DNA from: Phascolarctos cinereus
Taxonomy: Eukaryota; Chordata; Mammalia; Diprotodontia; Phascolarctidae
DNA length: 64,000 bases
Assembly: GCF_002099425.1 (NCBI RefSeq)
Contig: NW_018344164.1
Location: 1,859,001 to 1,923,000 of the forward strand
Direction of reading: 5' to 3'
Shown here: piece by piece, positions 22,125 to 33,256 of the stretch
Position numbering within the stretch: the first letter of the stretch is position 1
Layout of the letters: each line of letters opens with the position of its first letter
Position numbers and translations under genes: made by a program
Notes under the pieces: generated by a model
The model's database searches: none
The model's input: only the letters and a program-made list of their open reading frames with translations
What the model was told of the DNA's origin: nothing

Positions 22125-22295
22125 CATGCCTAGCAGATAGAGGGCCATCTTTAGAATGAGGAAGGCCTGGATTCATATTCTGGCTTTGATGCATTCTAAC
22201 TCTGTGGCCCCGGACAGGTCTCCCAACCTCCAGGTGCCCTCAGGCAACCCTGTAAGATTGTAAGTCATAGTTGAGTTGCCTCTCTTGCTTTATGG
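22125..22295 (+). mobile_element. CORE-SINE 5' part, plus
   Basis: 'gaaggcctggattcatattc', 'aactctgtggccccggacag' and 'gtgccctcaggcaaccctg' match the sense strand of the CORE-SINE type whose 3' part ends in 'gaaatcacagg'. Confidence 0.4.
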
Positions 22296-23034
22296 AGGCA
22301 GTTTCCCCATGAGGATATCTCTCCATGTATGAAATCACAGCTCTAAACCTCTCCTTCTCCCCTTTCCTCTTCTCATCTTTTCAGATAATGTATTTTGTGT
22401 TTGACTATAAATGTGAGAAATTCTGTTTATTAGAAAACACAGATTTGAAAACATCCTACTTCATTCAAAAGTGCTTACTCCTTCCGCCAGTTCTGCCATC
22501 TTCTGGTGAGCTGCCAAAATGATGAACACAAAAGGAAAAAGGAGAGGGACATGATACATGTTTTCTAGGCACTTTCGAAAACATGGTGTTGTCCCTTTGG
22601 CTACATATGTTTGAATATACAAGGTGATATTATAGATATCAAGAATGTGGGCATAGTTCAGCAAGGACTGCCCCACAAATGTTACCATGGCAAGAATGGA
22701 TGGGTCTATAATGTTACTCAACATGCTATAGGCATTGTTGTAAGTGATGGTTTAGGGTCAAAATTCTAGCCAACAGAATTAATATGCGTATTGAGCATAT
22801 TAAGCATTTTAAGAAGTAGGTAAAGGAAAATGATCAGAAGGAAGCCAAAGAAAAAGGCACTTGGATTCAAAAGCCAGCCTGCCCCACACAGAGAAGCACA
22901 CTTTGTGAGAACCAATGGCAAGGAACCTGAGCTGTTGGAAACAATGCCCTACGAATTCATGGCATAAATAACTGTAAAAAAATAAAAATAAAAAATTCTT
23001 GGATTATGAAAAATAAAAGTGCTCTCTAGGAGTC

Positions 23035-23135
23035 AGGTACCTCCTAAGCACTAGAAACACAAAGAAAGGTAAAAACAAAAACAAAAACAAAGCCTTTGTC
23101 CTCAGCAAGTTCACATTTTATTGGACGAGACAACA
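23035..23135 (-). mobile_element. L2 LINE 3' end, antisense
   Basis: 'cctaagcactagaaacacaa', 'tttgtcctcagcaagttcac' and 'attttattgg' fit an antisense L2 tail with an AAAAAC expansion. Confidence 0.45.
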
Positions 23136-23349
23136 TTGAAAACAGATATGTGTGTATGAGCGATACGCAGAGTAGATGGAAGCTAATAGCACTAGCAAGT
23201 GGAGGCTAGTAAAGGTCTTCTATAGAACATAGGATTGGACCAAAGTCTCAAATTTAAAAAGGAATCATAGTAATCTTTTGCAAAATGTAGAAATCGAGAC
23301 ATCATATGATATTTGCTATGTAATAGCGTACGTCTTATATGCTCAGATC

Positions 23350-23460
23350 CCAGTTAGAACGTCAGCTCCTTATGAGCAGGGATTGTTTCGTTTCTCGCAT
23401 TTCTATCTATAGTGCTTAGCACAGTCTCTGAAATATGTAATAAATTCTCGATTGGCTGAT
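23350..23460 (+). mobile_element. L2/MIR-type 3' tail, plus
   Basis: 'acgtcagctccttatgagca', 'gcagggattgtttcgtttct', 'tatagtgcttagcacagtct' and 'taataaattctcgattggct' follow the L2 tail order. Confidence 0.5.
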
Positions 23461-23461
23461 A

Positions 23462-24312
23462 TGCTGTCAACATTTGAAATCAAATAGATTCATTTTTATA
23501 TTTTTATAAATTACCCTTTGATTTTATTAAATAAACCTGACTTTAAAAATAACGATCGTTGTAGTTGTTGGTATTTTTCATAATGCTGTTTTGGCCAAGA
23601 GGAAGTGACCCTGCCTGATTGTTTCACAGCGGCATCTTTCCCTGATGGTGCCACAGTTAAGCAGCTCTATAAAGTGCCATCTTCCTCTCCAAGACAAATC
23701 AGAACATTTATCACTTCATTACCCGTGCCAAATAGAACATTTTGTCTCCCGGACTTTGGTTGTAGGAAAACACACGCCAGCCTTCATGGATTTCTTCTGT
23801 GGTTTTCCAGACTCATGTATTCAACTCATTCCTCTAAATTCAAAGGTCAGTTTCATGACTTGATGTTTCCAGTCTCTCTTGTAGTTACTGTATATTTGGC
23901 TGCTTTCACTGATCCACTTCACGCATTCATTTTAAGAACACATTTGTTACAACATGCAGCAATTTGATGGAAGCCCACACAGTTTTAACATAATAGGATG
24001 ATCTGAGACAAGAGTGTCTGTTTTAAATTTCTTGGTCATTAGACTTCCCTTCCCCCCCCCCTCCCCTTTGCCTGCACCTATTTAATTCTCTAATGATCTG
24101 TACCCTGTGTCTTTGTCACCTTGACTAACATCCAGCAGAGGCAGATGACAGGTTGACAGGAGACAGACTCTTGGTTAGATGGACTGTGGGTCTGAACCAG
24201 TGTAGAATTTCCCCTGTTCTCATGTGAAACCTGAAACAAGCTAATAGGTATCAATTACTGTGCAACCCGATGGATCAGTTACGAGTCTCTACATTTATAG
24301 ACTTTAACTATA
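23462..24312. other. Unique non-coding stretch, no repeat seen
   Basis: This is one of the longest parts of the window without a recognisable repeat. Two overlapping plus-strand frames (23605-23967 and 23645-23863) have ordinary composition but no motif I know, and no splice-site pattern is compelling. A C10 run lies at about 24053. Confidence 0.4.
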
Positions 24313-24314
24313 GG

Positions 24315-24520
24315 GAGCTAATTATAGGATCACAGATTTAGAATCAAAAGGGACATAGAGGTCACCAAATCCAACCTCATTATTTTGCAGATCAGGAAAT
24401 TAAGGCTCCAAAGAACTTAAAAGACTCAGCTAAGGTCACAAAGCTAACCAAATGATAGATGCAGGATTTGAACCCAAGACCTCCAAGTTCAAATTTAATA
24501 TGTTTTCCATCGTACCCCTG
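24315..24520 (-). mobile_element. MIR-like CORE-SINE, minus
   Basis: 'taggatcacagatttagaat', 'cattattttgcagatcagga', 'gctaaggtcacaaagctaac' and 'aggatttgaacccaagacct' in reverse MIR order. The minus-strand frame at 24495-24764 begins in it and has no motif. Confidence 0.6.
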
Positions 24521-24894
24521 CCTGAAGAATCTTACCTTCTAGAGGGGAAAGATAACACATCAAAGGAAGATGAAAACATGAAGGAGGATGTGAAATGATG
24601 GCACCCAAAACAGGGGCACAGTAGAGAAAACCCAAAGAATCAGAAGTGTGGCCTGGAGAGTAATGAAGATATGATTGGTCTGAGCATCTTCTTAAAATGG
24701 AGATTCTGGGAGGAAGCAGCCAATCAAAAGGAGAGGCCAAAGGGGCAGAAAATACTTTGAACATCAGAATTCTGGTACTCAGAACTGAACCAGTAGGCCA
24801 TAGCTGTTTTACCTGAAGGCTGTCAACATTCAGTTATATGAAATAGAAAATAATGCATAATAAAGGGTACGATGACGAGCATTCGGGTAGAGAT

Positions 24895-24985
24895 TATTTT
24901 TCTTTTGCCTTTACATTCCCAGGGCTTAGCCCAGGCCTGGCACACACTAAGCCCTAAATAAATGCTTGTGAACTTAACCTTGGCA
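24895..24985 (+). mobile_element. L2 LINE 3' tail, plus
   Basis: 'ctttacattcccagggctta', 'gcctggcacacactaagccc', 'taaataaatgcttgtgaact'. Confidence 0.55.
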
Positions 24986-25544
24986 CCTCATTGTAGGAGG
25001 AGTGTAAACAAGTAGAGAGTAACCAGGATGGGGAGATACCTGGAGATCATGCCATACAAAAATCAGTTGAAGGCACCGAGAATTCTTAGTATAGCGTGGA
25101 CTAGCCTGAGGGCATGCACACTCAACATGTGGTGACTTGTCTTAGGAAAATGAGAGACGTTATGCCACTCACACACAATAGTCACTTAACACATTTCTAA
25201 GTGGATTGAAACACTGGCGATTGCAAAAAAGTGGCATCGGGTAAATATATGAAGAGAAAAGGGAGTGGGTTTCTCCTCTAGCTGCAATGAGGGATCACGT
25301 CTGGACAGCCCAAGCTTTATGCTGGTATGCAAAGAGCATTAAGCAATGAGGAAAGGAGGCAGCCAGGGCTTTGGGTAGGTCCTTTTTGGAGGAGTTATGG
25401 GAGAGCATAGCTAAGAATCGTATCTGATGGAAAAGAGTGAATGGGTTGCAGCCTGCTCTCTTGGAGGGAATACCCACTGATCCATTGCATGGAGGGCTTA
25501 CAGAAGAGGGATTTCAGTTAGTTTTCATTATCCATGCTCCCTAG

Positions 25545-25800
25545 GGTGCAGAACTAGAATAGAATAGAAAGTGCAAAAAGATATATTGAGGCCTAAAGTT
25601 AGGGGAAAATTTTTTTTCTAACAATTAGAAGTGTTCAAAAGTGGAATGGGTTACCTTGCAAGATAGTGGGTTCTCTATCACTTGGAGACTCAAGCCAAGG
25701 CTGGAGAATATCTTGTCAGTTACATTGTAGAGGGGTCATCCATTGTTTGTATTTGCTTTGGTCTAGTGCCCTTCCAATTCTGAGATTCTGTGCTTATGAT
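25545..25800 (+). mobile_element. CR1/L3 LINE 3' end, plus
   Basis: 'tctaacaattagaagtgttc', 'aaaagtggaatgggttacct', 'gatagtgggttctctatcac' and 'tctgagattctgtgctt' follow the CR1-clade 3' end. An A13-14 run comes at 25801. Confidence 0.65.
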
Positions 25801-26059
25801 CAAAAAAAAAAAAAAGACTAACCATATTGAGGTGTGTTTCTGAAGGGTACTATTTAAAACAAAGGCAATTATGTGTGAGATTTGATGAGCAGGATAGGAT
25901 CTCCTCTTGAGAAGTCATGGTAGATTCTGAAATAAACTTTGAAGATTGTTGGGAAAATCTTTGTTTTGGGATACTAGGGGAGTTAAGTTTCAGGATGGAG
26001 AGGCCAGCGTAGAAAAGCAGAGCAAAGGCATCTGTTACAGTGGGCAAACTTCACCCTAT

Positions 26060-26255
26060 TCATAGGCTCACATATTTAGAGTCAGAATGGGCCGCATAGG
26101 ATGAAGATTCATAGACCTAGTGCTGAAAGTGACCCCAGAGGTTACCCAGTCCAATCCCTTCAGTGTACAAATGAGGAAACTGAGGTCTAGAGAGGTTAGT
26201 GACTTACCCCAAGGCCATGCAGCTAGTTAATGACAGAGAGTGACATTGATGTCCT
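26060..26255 (-). mobile_element. MIR-like CORE-SINE, minus
   Basis: 'gattcatagacctagtgctg', 'aaatgaggaaactgaggtct' and 'ccaaggccatgcagctagtt' in reverse MIR order. The short head-like phrase seen near 26065 recurs at 26106, so part of the 3' end may be duplicated. Confidence 0.6.
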
Positions 26256-27012
26256 GGTGAATTTTGTCTTAAAAGATACAGGGTCCTGATTTCCAAACAT
26301 TTTGCCCATTGTGATCCTGTTCAGTTTCCATTCAGCATTGCCAGTGAATTTATCTGCAACTCATGAGTTACCCTAAGAAAGTATTCTTGCCTAAAACAAA
26401 TGTTCACTATAATGGCAAAGTAAATAAAAGCAGAAGATGAATTTTTCCATAGGTCCTATTTACTTTTCTGAACTTTGAGATTCTATGAATAAATATAACC
26501 AGATATTGTTTGGAAAGTTGAAGTGCAAAAGCTGAACTTTTAAAGGAAAGTGGTTATTATGAGTTTTGAAAGTGACATCTGAGCTATTTTATTACATCTT
26601 TAAACTTGCCTTTAATTGGTTGAACTAGGGAACTCTTCTCTTTGAGGCTAAGACCTATCCATCTATTATGCCGCCTTATATAAAAATAGTATTCAGTTAC
26701 TTAATAACTATGATGTATTTATTCTATATGCATCTAAGTTTGTAGGTTACCTTTGCTTCAGAAATGAAGGTCACAGTGTTGATCTGTTGGACACTTTCAA
26801 AGGGGGAGAAGGAAACATTGCCTGTGAAAGAGGGGACCGACTCCCTGGCAGTAGCCTTCAGTGGAAGATTAGCATCCAGCATAATCCAGAAGCATCAGGA
26901 AAGTGAGGACAGGGCACTACAGATGGAAAGTTTCTTGCTTTCCCCTGGTCTCTGGGCTATGCTTGGCTCCTTGAAACTATTTGAGCCCCAAGCCAGCCAA
27001 TTCCTTTGAAGT
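26256..27012. other. Unique non-coding stretch
   Basis: I see no repeat or gene. An 81-codon plus-strand frame at 26764-27009 begins MKVTVLICWTLSK but has no recognisable domain or splice context. Confidence 0.4.
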
Positions 27013-27014
27013 CT

Positions 27015-27200
27015 GGCACTAAGAAGGTATCTGAATTACTTCTCTCTCCATTCAAGGCTCAATCAGGTGCCATCTCCTTGGAGAATCCTGTCATATTCTC
27101 TCCCTCTCCCAAGTTGTTCATGCTTTCCCCCACCCATTTTCTTTGGAGTACTTCTCTGTGTAAGTGATATAAGCTTCTGAAGGCAGAGAACTGTTTCCTT
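27015..27200 (+). mobile_element. L2 LINE 3' part, plus
   Basis: 'ctccattcaaggctcaatca', 'tccttggagaatcctgtcat' and 'gcttctgaaggcagagaact' in L2 order. The final tail is replaced by a SINE. Confidence 0.45.
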
Positions 27201-27202
27201 TG

Positions 27203-27605
27203 GCACATCCCTCGGTGGTTAGAACGTTCACCTTGCAGTCAGGACCACCTGGCACGGTGACCCTGGGAAAATCACTTCTCTGTCCCCATAAGACTCTCTA
27301 TGTCCTCAAAGATTCTGAAGTATTTTTTTAGTGTCAGGGACCCTCTTTTTTGATGGAAGCCTACGGACCCTTTCTCAGAATAATGTGTTTAAATTCATAA
27401 AATCAAAATACACAGAATTACAAGGAAACTAATTATATTGAATTATGGCTATCAAAAGAAAACCCCTTCATTCACTCTAAGTTAAGAATCCCTATCTAAT
27501 ACTATATATAAGATGGAGAGTAGGTGATGATCTTAAGTTGGTAGAGAGTTTCTTCACTGGGAGTTCCACATATTGATGAAATCACAAGTCTGATTAAAAA
27601 GAAAA
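27203..27605 (+). mobile_element. CORE-SINE, plus, split by an AT-rich insert
   Basis: The left part (27203-27311) has 'gcacggtgaccctgggaaaa' and 'cccataagactctctatg'. The right part (about 27510-27605) has 'gagagtttcttcactgggag' and 'gatgaaatcacaagtctgat', ending in an A-rich tail. About 200 bp of other sequence lies between them. Confidence 0.45.
27312..27509 (+). repeat. AT-rich dispersed element, family unknown
   Basis: 'gggaccctcttttttgatgg', 'aagcctacggaccctttctc', 'agaataatgtgtttaaattc' and 'gttaagaatccctatctaat' bound an insert inside a CORE-SINE. Related segments occur at 19363-19505 and 59540-59680. It may be a non-autonomous DNA transposon, but I see no terminal inverted repeats. 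Confidence 0.4.
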
Positions 27606-28269
27606 ATCTTCATTGCCTAGCACAGTAACTGTTGAAGGTGCTTAATAGGTGTTTTTGAATGGAATCTGTGTTGTGTTACCCAGCAGAAATATTACGAAAC
27701 TCTCTCTCAAAGCCAGCCTTTGAATGTGGAGAAAACTGGGGGACATGAACACTACATGAAGCTACCGTGTTTTCTTGGGAATTGGGCCCTACAGAAGGAG
27801 CTTCATTACAGTTAATTCCGGTGTTCTTTCCATTGAGAGATGAATCATCTTTTGCTTGTAACCCGTCCAATGCATGATTTCATGAAGATTAGCAGGGTAT
27901 GCAAAAAGACACAATTGTCTTTGTATTGGGGTTGTTTACACATTGACTTTCATTTTCAGGGCTGGCTTGGGAAGTCTCTTGGAGATGATGCTGATAATGT
28001 GGCTCCTTTGAGGGAGGTGGCAAGTGACCCCGTAGCTTCTTCCAGTTCCTAGTCTGTGTTTTTCTTTAATCTCTGTGAAGGGAGGTAACAGGTCTTCTTC
28101 ATCTCTGTCTCCCTCACAGAACATAGCACCGCCACTGCTTAAAGCTGCCGCTCAGTAAATATTTGTGGAAGGAATTCATCCAGAGGCTCTTTCATTAGAA
28201 ATTCGTCCTTATTTATTCAATATGACTCTTGGAGAAGAGATGCCAATTTTAAGGGATATAGTATCACTG

Positions 28270-28630
28270 GAGGTGCTACTTGGCATAGCGAATAGAGAGC
28301 TGGCTCAGGGTATGGATGATGATCTGGGTTCTATTCTGCCTCTAACACATTATGACTGTGTGACCTTGGGTAAGTCACTGAAAATCTTAGTGCTCCAGGC
28401 AGATATCTCTCTAATACATATATGCATGCATACACACATACACACATGCGTGCACACATACGTATCTATACACATGTGTGTGTACATATATGTATGTATA
28501 CATGCATGTTGTTTTATTTATATATTATAAATTACAGAAACAAGTGTATATCTGCTTTGGTAGAGTTTCCCTACTCCAATAAAATCACCAGTCCAATAAA
28601 AAAAAAAACCACAAGCAAATCTTACAAGCT
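28270..28630 (+). mobile_element. CORE-SINE, plus, with an internal microsatellite
   Basis: The 5' half (28270-28410) has 'acttggcatagcgaatagag' and 'gactgtgtgaccttgggtaa'. A CA/TA/TG microsatellite fills about 28418-28515. The 3' half resumes with 'ataaattacagaaacaagtg', 'tggtagagtttccctactcc' and an A11 tail. The frames with histidine/threonine runs here are repeat translations. Confidence 0.55.
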
Positions 28631-28664
28631 GATGTAGAAGGGGGAGAAAAGAACTGGTAGTTGA

Positions 28665-28890
28665 CCCTCATGGAGTACTATATGCCTCTAAGGGTTCTTC
28701 TTACATGTATGATTTCATTTGACTATCACAACTTCGTGAGGCAAGTTAAACAGGTGTTACATATAACAGATGTTATCTCCGTTTTACGGATCAGGAAAGT
28801 GAGATGTAAAGTTACCCAACTGATAATTGCTAGAGATGGGATTCTACCCAGGGCTCTCTTAATTCCAGATTCATGGACCTTTCCTATCTG
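28665..28890 (-). mobile_element. Ther-1/MIR CORE-SINE, minus
   Basis: 'tacatgtatgatttcatttg', 'ctccgttttacggatcagga' and 'gggattctacccagggctct' in reverse SINE order. Confidence 0.5.
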
Positions 28891-29119
28891 CCATACTGCT
28901 TCTAAACTGTGTATACTGTTTTCTACTGCTATCTTCACAGTGTGCTCTCTTTGCGCCATTTTCCAACACAAGGTCAGGAAGAATGAACAGCCTTAGCTCC
29001 TAACCTCCTTGCTTCATCCTGGTGTAGGAGCCCTTGCCTGGACTGTGCCTGCCAGGCTCATGTGCTTATGCTAGTCCCTTCCTGAGGAATCAGGGGCTTT
29101 TGATCACTTTTTAGACCCA

Positions 29120-29325
29120 ACCAGTGGATAGAGTGCTGGCTGTGGAATCAGGAAGGCCTGGGTCCAAATCTCGCCTCTGGTTCTTAGGAGCTGTGTGACC
29201 ATGGACAAGTCATGTAACCTCTCTGACACCCTCTGTCTCTTCACCTGTAAAATGAGAGGCTTGGACTAGATCACCTCCAAGGTCCCTTTCAGCTCTGAAT
29301 CTGTGATATTATGACCTTTCGATAC
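29120..29325 (+). mobile_element. MIR-like CORE-SINE, plus
   Basis: 'agtggatagagtgctggctg', 'ggagctgtgtgaccatggac', 'cacctgtaaaatgagaggct' and 'aaggtccctttcagctctga' in sense order. Nearly complete. Confidence 0.7.
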
Positions 29326-29334
29326 CCTTGTAGA

Positions 29335-29725
29335 CAAGATGGAAAAAACGTGGACCACGTGATAGTGCATGGTTAGCTGGATTTGTGGCTTACTGAATAA
29401 AATTATACCCTAGAAGGTATGATTAAAGATCAGTGCCACTTGGGGAAGGAGGAAGGACACTCACGTGGCATCCATAAGCTCCATCCATGGCCCTATCACT
29501 TTTAAAAATGCTTCCATCCATGCCTTGGATAAAGATGTAGATGGTGTGCATGGCCATATTTATAGCCGGCACCAAATGAGGAAGGTTTAGCTGATGGATT
29601 TGATTCGACTAAATCAAGGCCAACTGGAATGATTGGCCAAAATAAATGGGTGAAATTGAACAGGGATACATGGGAAGGCCTCTGATTAGATTAAACAGAA
29701 TCAATGCAAGATGTCTGAGTCCTAG
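29335..29725. other. Unique non-coding stretch
   Basis: I see no repeat or gene in this interval. Confidence 0.35.
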
Positions 29726-29729
29726 ATTG

Positions 29730-29845
29730 GCCAACGAGTGGGAAGGCGGCTTGCCCAGGTCACACAGCTGGTTGGAAGCAGAAAGGAACTCTGGAGTCCA
29801 TATCTTCTGAACCTCAGCCCCATGTTCTTTCTATCTTATGTCTGG
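29730..29845 (-). mobile_element. MIR-like SINE fragment, minus
   Basis: 'ggcttgcccaggtcacacag', 'ctggttggaagcagaaagg' and 'cagccccatgttctttct' are a reverse CORE plus head. Confidence 0.5.
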
Positions 29846-29879
29846 ATGCTTCTTTCCCATCCTTGGGACTAATTCAACA

Positions 29880-30240
29880 ATTCACAGAATCTCCAAGCTG
29901 GGGGGGGGCTTTCAGAGGCCATTTGGTCTGCTACAGACCTGAAGTAGAATGCTTTCTAAAACGTCCCCCATGAAGAGGTCATCCAGCTTTTGTCTGAAGA
30001 CCTCTAGAGACAGGAAACTCACTCGTTTGCCAAGGTAGCTCATTCCATTTTGGTTCAACTGTGTTAGGAAAATTCCCCCCCAAAAAAATCAAATCTAAAT
30101 CCGCTTCTTTGCAATTTTCAACCACTGCTCCTAATTCTGTCTTATGGGACAAGAAGATTTAATTCAACGAATGGTTCAAATCCTCCATTAGCTACCTTGT
30201 TATTCCCTAACCTGAGTAGTCCTCTTTCTACTTCATCTGT
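29880..30240 (-). mobile_element. CR1/L3 LINE 3' end, antisense
   Basis: 'ggtcatccagcttttgtctg', 'aagacctctagagacaggaa', 'gctcattccattttggttca', 'aatctaaatccgcttctttg' and 'ccactgctcctaattctgtc' match the reverse of the CR1-clade 3' UTR. Confidence 0.65.
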
Positions 30241-30434
30241 TAAGCCCACTTACCCATCTATTTTTATTTTGTCCCTGAGGTTCCCTTTGCTGAAATTTGT
30301 AGGCAGCTAGGCGTAGAAGGTAGGTCTAAGAAACTGTGCTCTTGAATCCTTAGCCTTCATAGTCTACATCTTCTCTGTGCCCTCTCTACTCCTTTGTTTT
30401 TCTTCCTCCACATTCAAAAGTATCATATCATTGA

Positions 30435-30560
30435 CCCCAGAAAGAGTTCGACTGGATCCTAGTCCTGGCATCAACATTGACTTTGTATGCTCTGGTCAAA
30501 TGACTAAAGCTTTCTGATCCTTGGTTTCTACAACTGTAAAATGGGCCCATGAAAACTCAC
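30435..30560 (+). mobile_element. MIR-like SINE fragment, plus
   Basis: 'atcctagtcctggcatcaac', 'ggtttctacaactgtaaaat' fits the sense CORE and 3' part. Directly followed by an L1 end. Confidence 0.4.
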
Positions 30561-30564
30561 ATCT

Positions 30565-31003
30565 TTAGGTGCTCTAAAATTCACCAGACAGATGCTGAGT
30601 GAAGTGAGCAGAACCTGGGGAACATCGTACACAGTAGCAGCCATGTTGTGCGATGACTAACTTTGATAGACTTAGCCTTTCTCAGCAATGCAAGGATCTA
30701 AGACATCTCCAAAATTTCATGATGAAAAATGCTATCCATATCCAAAGAAAGAGCTATGGAGCTTGAATGCACATTGAAGGATACTATTTGCCTTTTTTTC
30801 CTTCTGTTTTGTTTTCTCTTTCTTGTGGTTCCTCCTATTGGTTCTAATTCTTCCTTACATGACTGATGTGAAAATATGTTTAATAGGAATGTATATAGAG
30901 AGACTATATTAGATTGCGTGCCATCTTGGGGAGGAAAATTTAAAACTCAAAAGCTTATGGAAGTGATTGTTGATAAATCAAAATAAATTAATAAAAAAAA
31001 TTC
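30565..31003 (+). mobile_element. L1 ORF2 end plus 3' UTR, 5'-truncated
   Basis: Near 30597-30660 the plus strand encodes LSEVSRTWGTSYTVAAM, the marsupial L1 ORF2 C-terminus; compare LSEVSRTRRTLYKVTAT on the minus strand near 57430-57480. The 3' UTR follows ('atgatgaaaaatgctatcca', 'catgactgatgtgaaaatat') and ends in an A-rich tail at about 31000. It is a 5'-truncated L1 copy. Confidence 0.8.
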
Positions 31004-31559
31004 GCCAGACATCATAATAGCCCTGGGAGGTTAGTCAGGCAAGTAAGGAAACATTGGGAGTGGAGACGTGATTTGTTGTCTTACAGCCAGGGATGTGCTG
31101 GAACTAGTTCAAACAAAGAGGAAATGATCATGGTGATAAAAAAAATCAAGGCTAGACTTGTTTTTTTCCCATAAAGTCTAGACTTCAAAAAGTAATGGAG
31201 AAAATATTAGTAATATAGATTCAACTTTAATCTGAACTGATAGAAGGGAGGTCTCCATTAAGAAACTCATGTGTCTATGGTCATTTTGAAGCAGACTATT
31301 ATTCAATTTATAATCTACTGTGGGCCAATCATTTGTGGGCCAATTGGAGAATCAAGCCATTATGTATAATGTTGTTTCATTGGGAAAACATCTCTCAAGT
31401 TCCAAATACCCAACTCACAAATTAACTTTCAAAACATGGCCCATTTGCATTTTGGCCATTTGCCTACATGTTGACCAGAAATGGCATCAGATTATAGGAA
31501 AGGCCAAAGCTCTCAGTGAAGGGTTGAGTTAGGTACTACCAAGATTACTTCTAGATCAA

Positions 31560-31720
31560 TGGAGGAGAGCTTACTTGCCCAAGGTCATATAGTTAGTAAG
31601 TGCCAGAATCAAGACTCAAACTCAAATATTGTGATTCCAAACCCAGTGCTATTTCTTCTTCGTATGAGGGGATGTGAGGCTGAACCCGTTACCTTACCAT
31701 ACCTTCCACCATCTCTTTTC
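31560..31720 (-). mobile_element. MIR-like SINE, minus, with an unusual extension
   Basis: 'acttgcccaaggtcatatag' and 'ttctttcttc'-type head signals are MIR-like. The similarity to 34049-34171 continues past the usual SINE head ('gtgaggctgaacccgttacc'). Confidence 0.5.
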
Positions 31721-32119
31721 TCTATATTTCATCTGACTGACTCAAAGAGACAGTTTAAGTAGGTGAGACATTATGTTCTTCCATGAGCCAACTTTGGCCC
31801 ATGGAGGTTGATCTAGGGAGTTTAATTTGAGTCTAGTTGAGGTTATCTATCTTCAGCAAGGGCTCAGAATAGAACTCTTTATTTTGGTTTCCAAGTCATC
31901 AGCTCTAATGGCTGGATTTGGAGTCTATGACTGGAAGACTTTAGGATTAGAAGATCATCGGCATTAGAGCAAGAAGGGCCCTTAAGAGAAGGGACTGGGT
32001 GTGGGAATTGTAGCCTGTAAACCTTAAGTCACCTGAGTTGTGGAGCATATTACTGTTTTCTCTTTAACACTTAGTTTATTAAAGTACCAACTCACTATTT
32101 GTATTTTGTACAAATTATT

Positions 32120-32185
32120 TACTCATCTATTCATTAGATTATATTTATATATATATATATATATACATATAAAATTTACATATAA

Positions 32186-32223
<38 letters not shown>

Positions 32224-32790
32224 TATATCACCCCCATTTTGGAATAGATTCCTTTACCCTCCCTTGCCCAGAGAGACATACCATGTGACAAAGAAGAAGA
32301 AAGAGATAAGAGCAATTAAGCCAAACCAACCAAGACAGCAACAGCATCTGACAGCATACGTAGCATTCCACATCTACAATCCTCTATATCTGCTAAGGAG
32401 GAAGGAAAGGGTATTTTCTCAATTGTCCTTTTGACCTGAGCAGGGCCATTATAATTCCACAATGCTTAGTTTCTTTGGCTGTTGTTATCCTTTGTGCTTC
32501 CATTGTTATTATCATTGGGTGTAATCTTCTTGGTTCTGTTTACTTCACCCTGTGTCAGTTCACTTAAGCCTTCCCATGCTTTTCCAAATTGTTCATTGTC
32601 ACCATTTTTATGTAGCAATAAAATTCTGTTCCATTCATGTTCCAGTTTGTTTAGCTGACCTCCAACGGATGGACATTTACTTTGTTTCCAGTTCTTTCCT
32701 ACCACAAAAAGTACTGCTATGAATATTTTGTAGTGCATGGGGACCTTTCTTTCTGTCTTTCACCTCATTGGGTCATCCCATGCCTTGTGG
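32120..32790 (-). mobile_element. L1 ORF2 end plus 3' UTR, antisense
   Basis: The minus-strand frame at 32466-32738 reads FIAVLFVVGKNWKQSKCPSV...WNRILLLHKNGDNEQF, recognisable as the end of L1 ORF2 (the region before the 3' UTR). The UTR lies at lower coordinates and contains 'agccaaaccaaccaagacag' and a TA/GT microsatellite at 32147-32222. The copy lacks the rest of ORF2. Confidence 0.75.
32147..32222. repeat. TA/GT microsatellite
   Basis: A TA block and a GT block of about 14 units lie in the L1 3' UTR. Confidence 0.95.
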
Positions 32791-32824
32791 TGATTATCTT
32801 AATTGTTACTTCTCATGATATGGT

Positions 32825-33000
32825 GTAGTTCAGAGGACCAGGGTTCAGTTCCTGAACCAAGTGGCCATGGTCACGTTCTTCTGGTGTGACATTGGATACA
32901 TCATTTCACATCTGTGGCCCTCAGTTTCCTCTCCTATAAAATGAAGGTGTTGGACTAGATGACCTCTAAAGTGCCTTCCTGATCTACTGCTATGATTTTC
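32825..33000 (+). mobile_element. MIR-like SINE, plus
   Basis: 'ggtgtgacattggatacatc', 'ctcagtttcctctcctataa', 'tggactagatgacctctaaa' in sense order. Confidence 0.55.
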
Positions 33001-33024
33001 AATTACCTGTGTAAATGTTGAATC

Positions 33025-33101
33025 TTACCAAGGGAATATAATGCCCTTGAGGGCAGGAGCATTCTTTCTTTGGGGCTTTTAATTCCCAGCACCTAGAACA
33101 G

Positions 33102-33190
<89 letters not shown>

Positions 33191-33256
33191 TATATATATA
33201 TATATGGTATTAAATATATTCTTGTTGAATAAATGAATGAATGAATGAATGAATGA
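33025..33256 (+). mobile_element. L2 LINE 3' tail, plus, with TA/CA array inside
   Basis: 'tgcccttgagggcaggagca' and 'ttcccagcacctagaacagt' are the L2 tail. A TA/CA array occupies 33103-33207. 'tcttgttgaataaatgaatg' then finishes the tail, with ATGA units up to 33256. The microsatellite split the tail. The minus-strand tyrosine/isoleucine frame is an artefact. Confidence 0.6.

Noticed and set aside
27840-27960. Possible U6 snRNA pseudogene ('gaagattagcagggtatgca')
   Set aside because: About 11 bases match U6 well, but the flanking alignment is poor and the 5' stem-loop is not visible.
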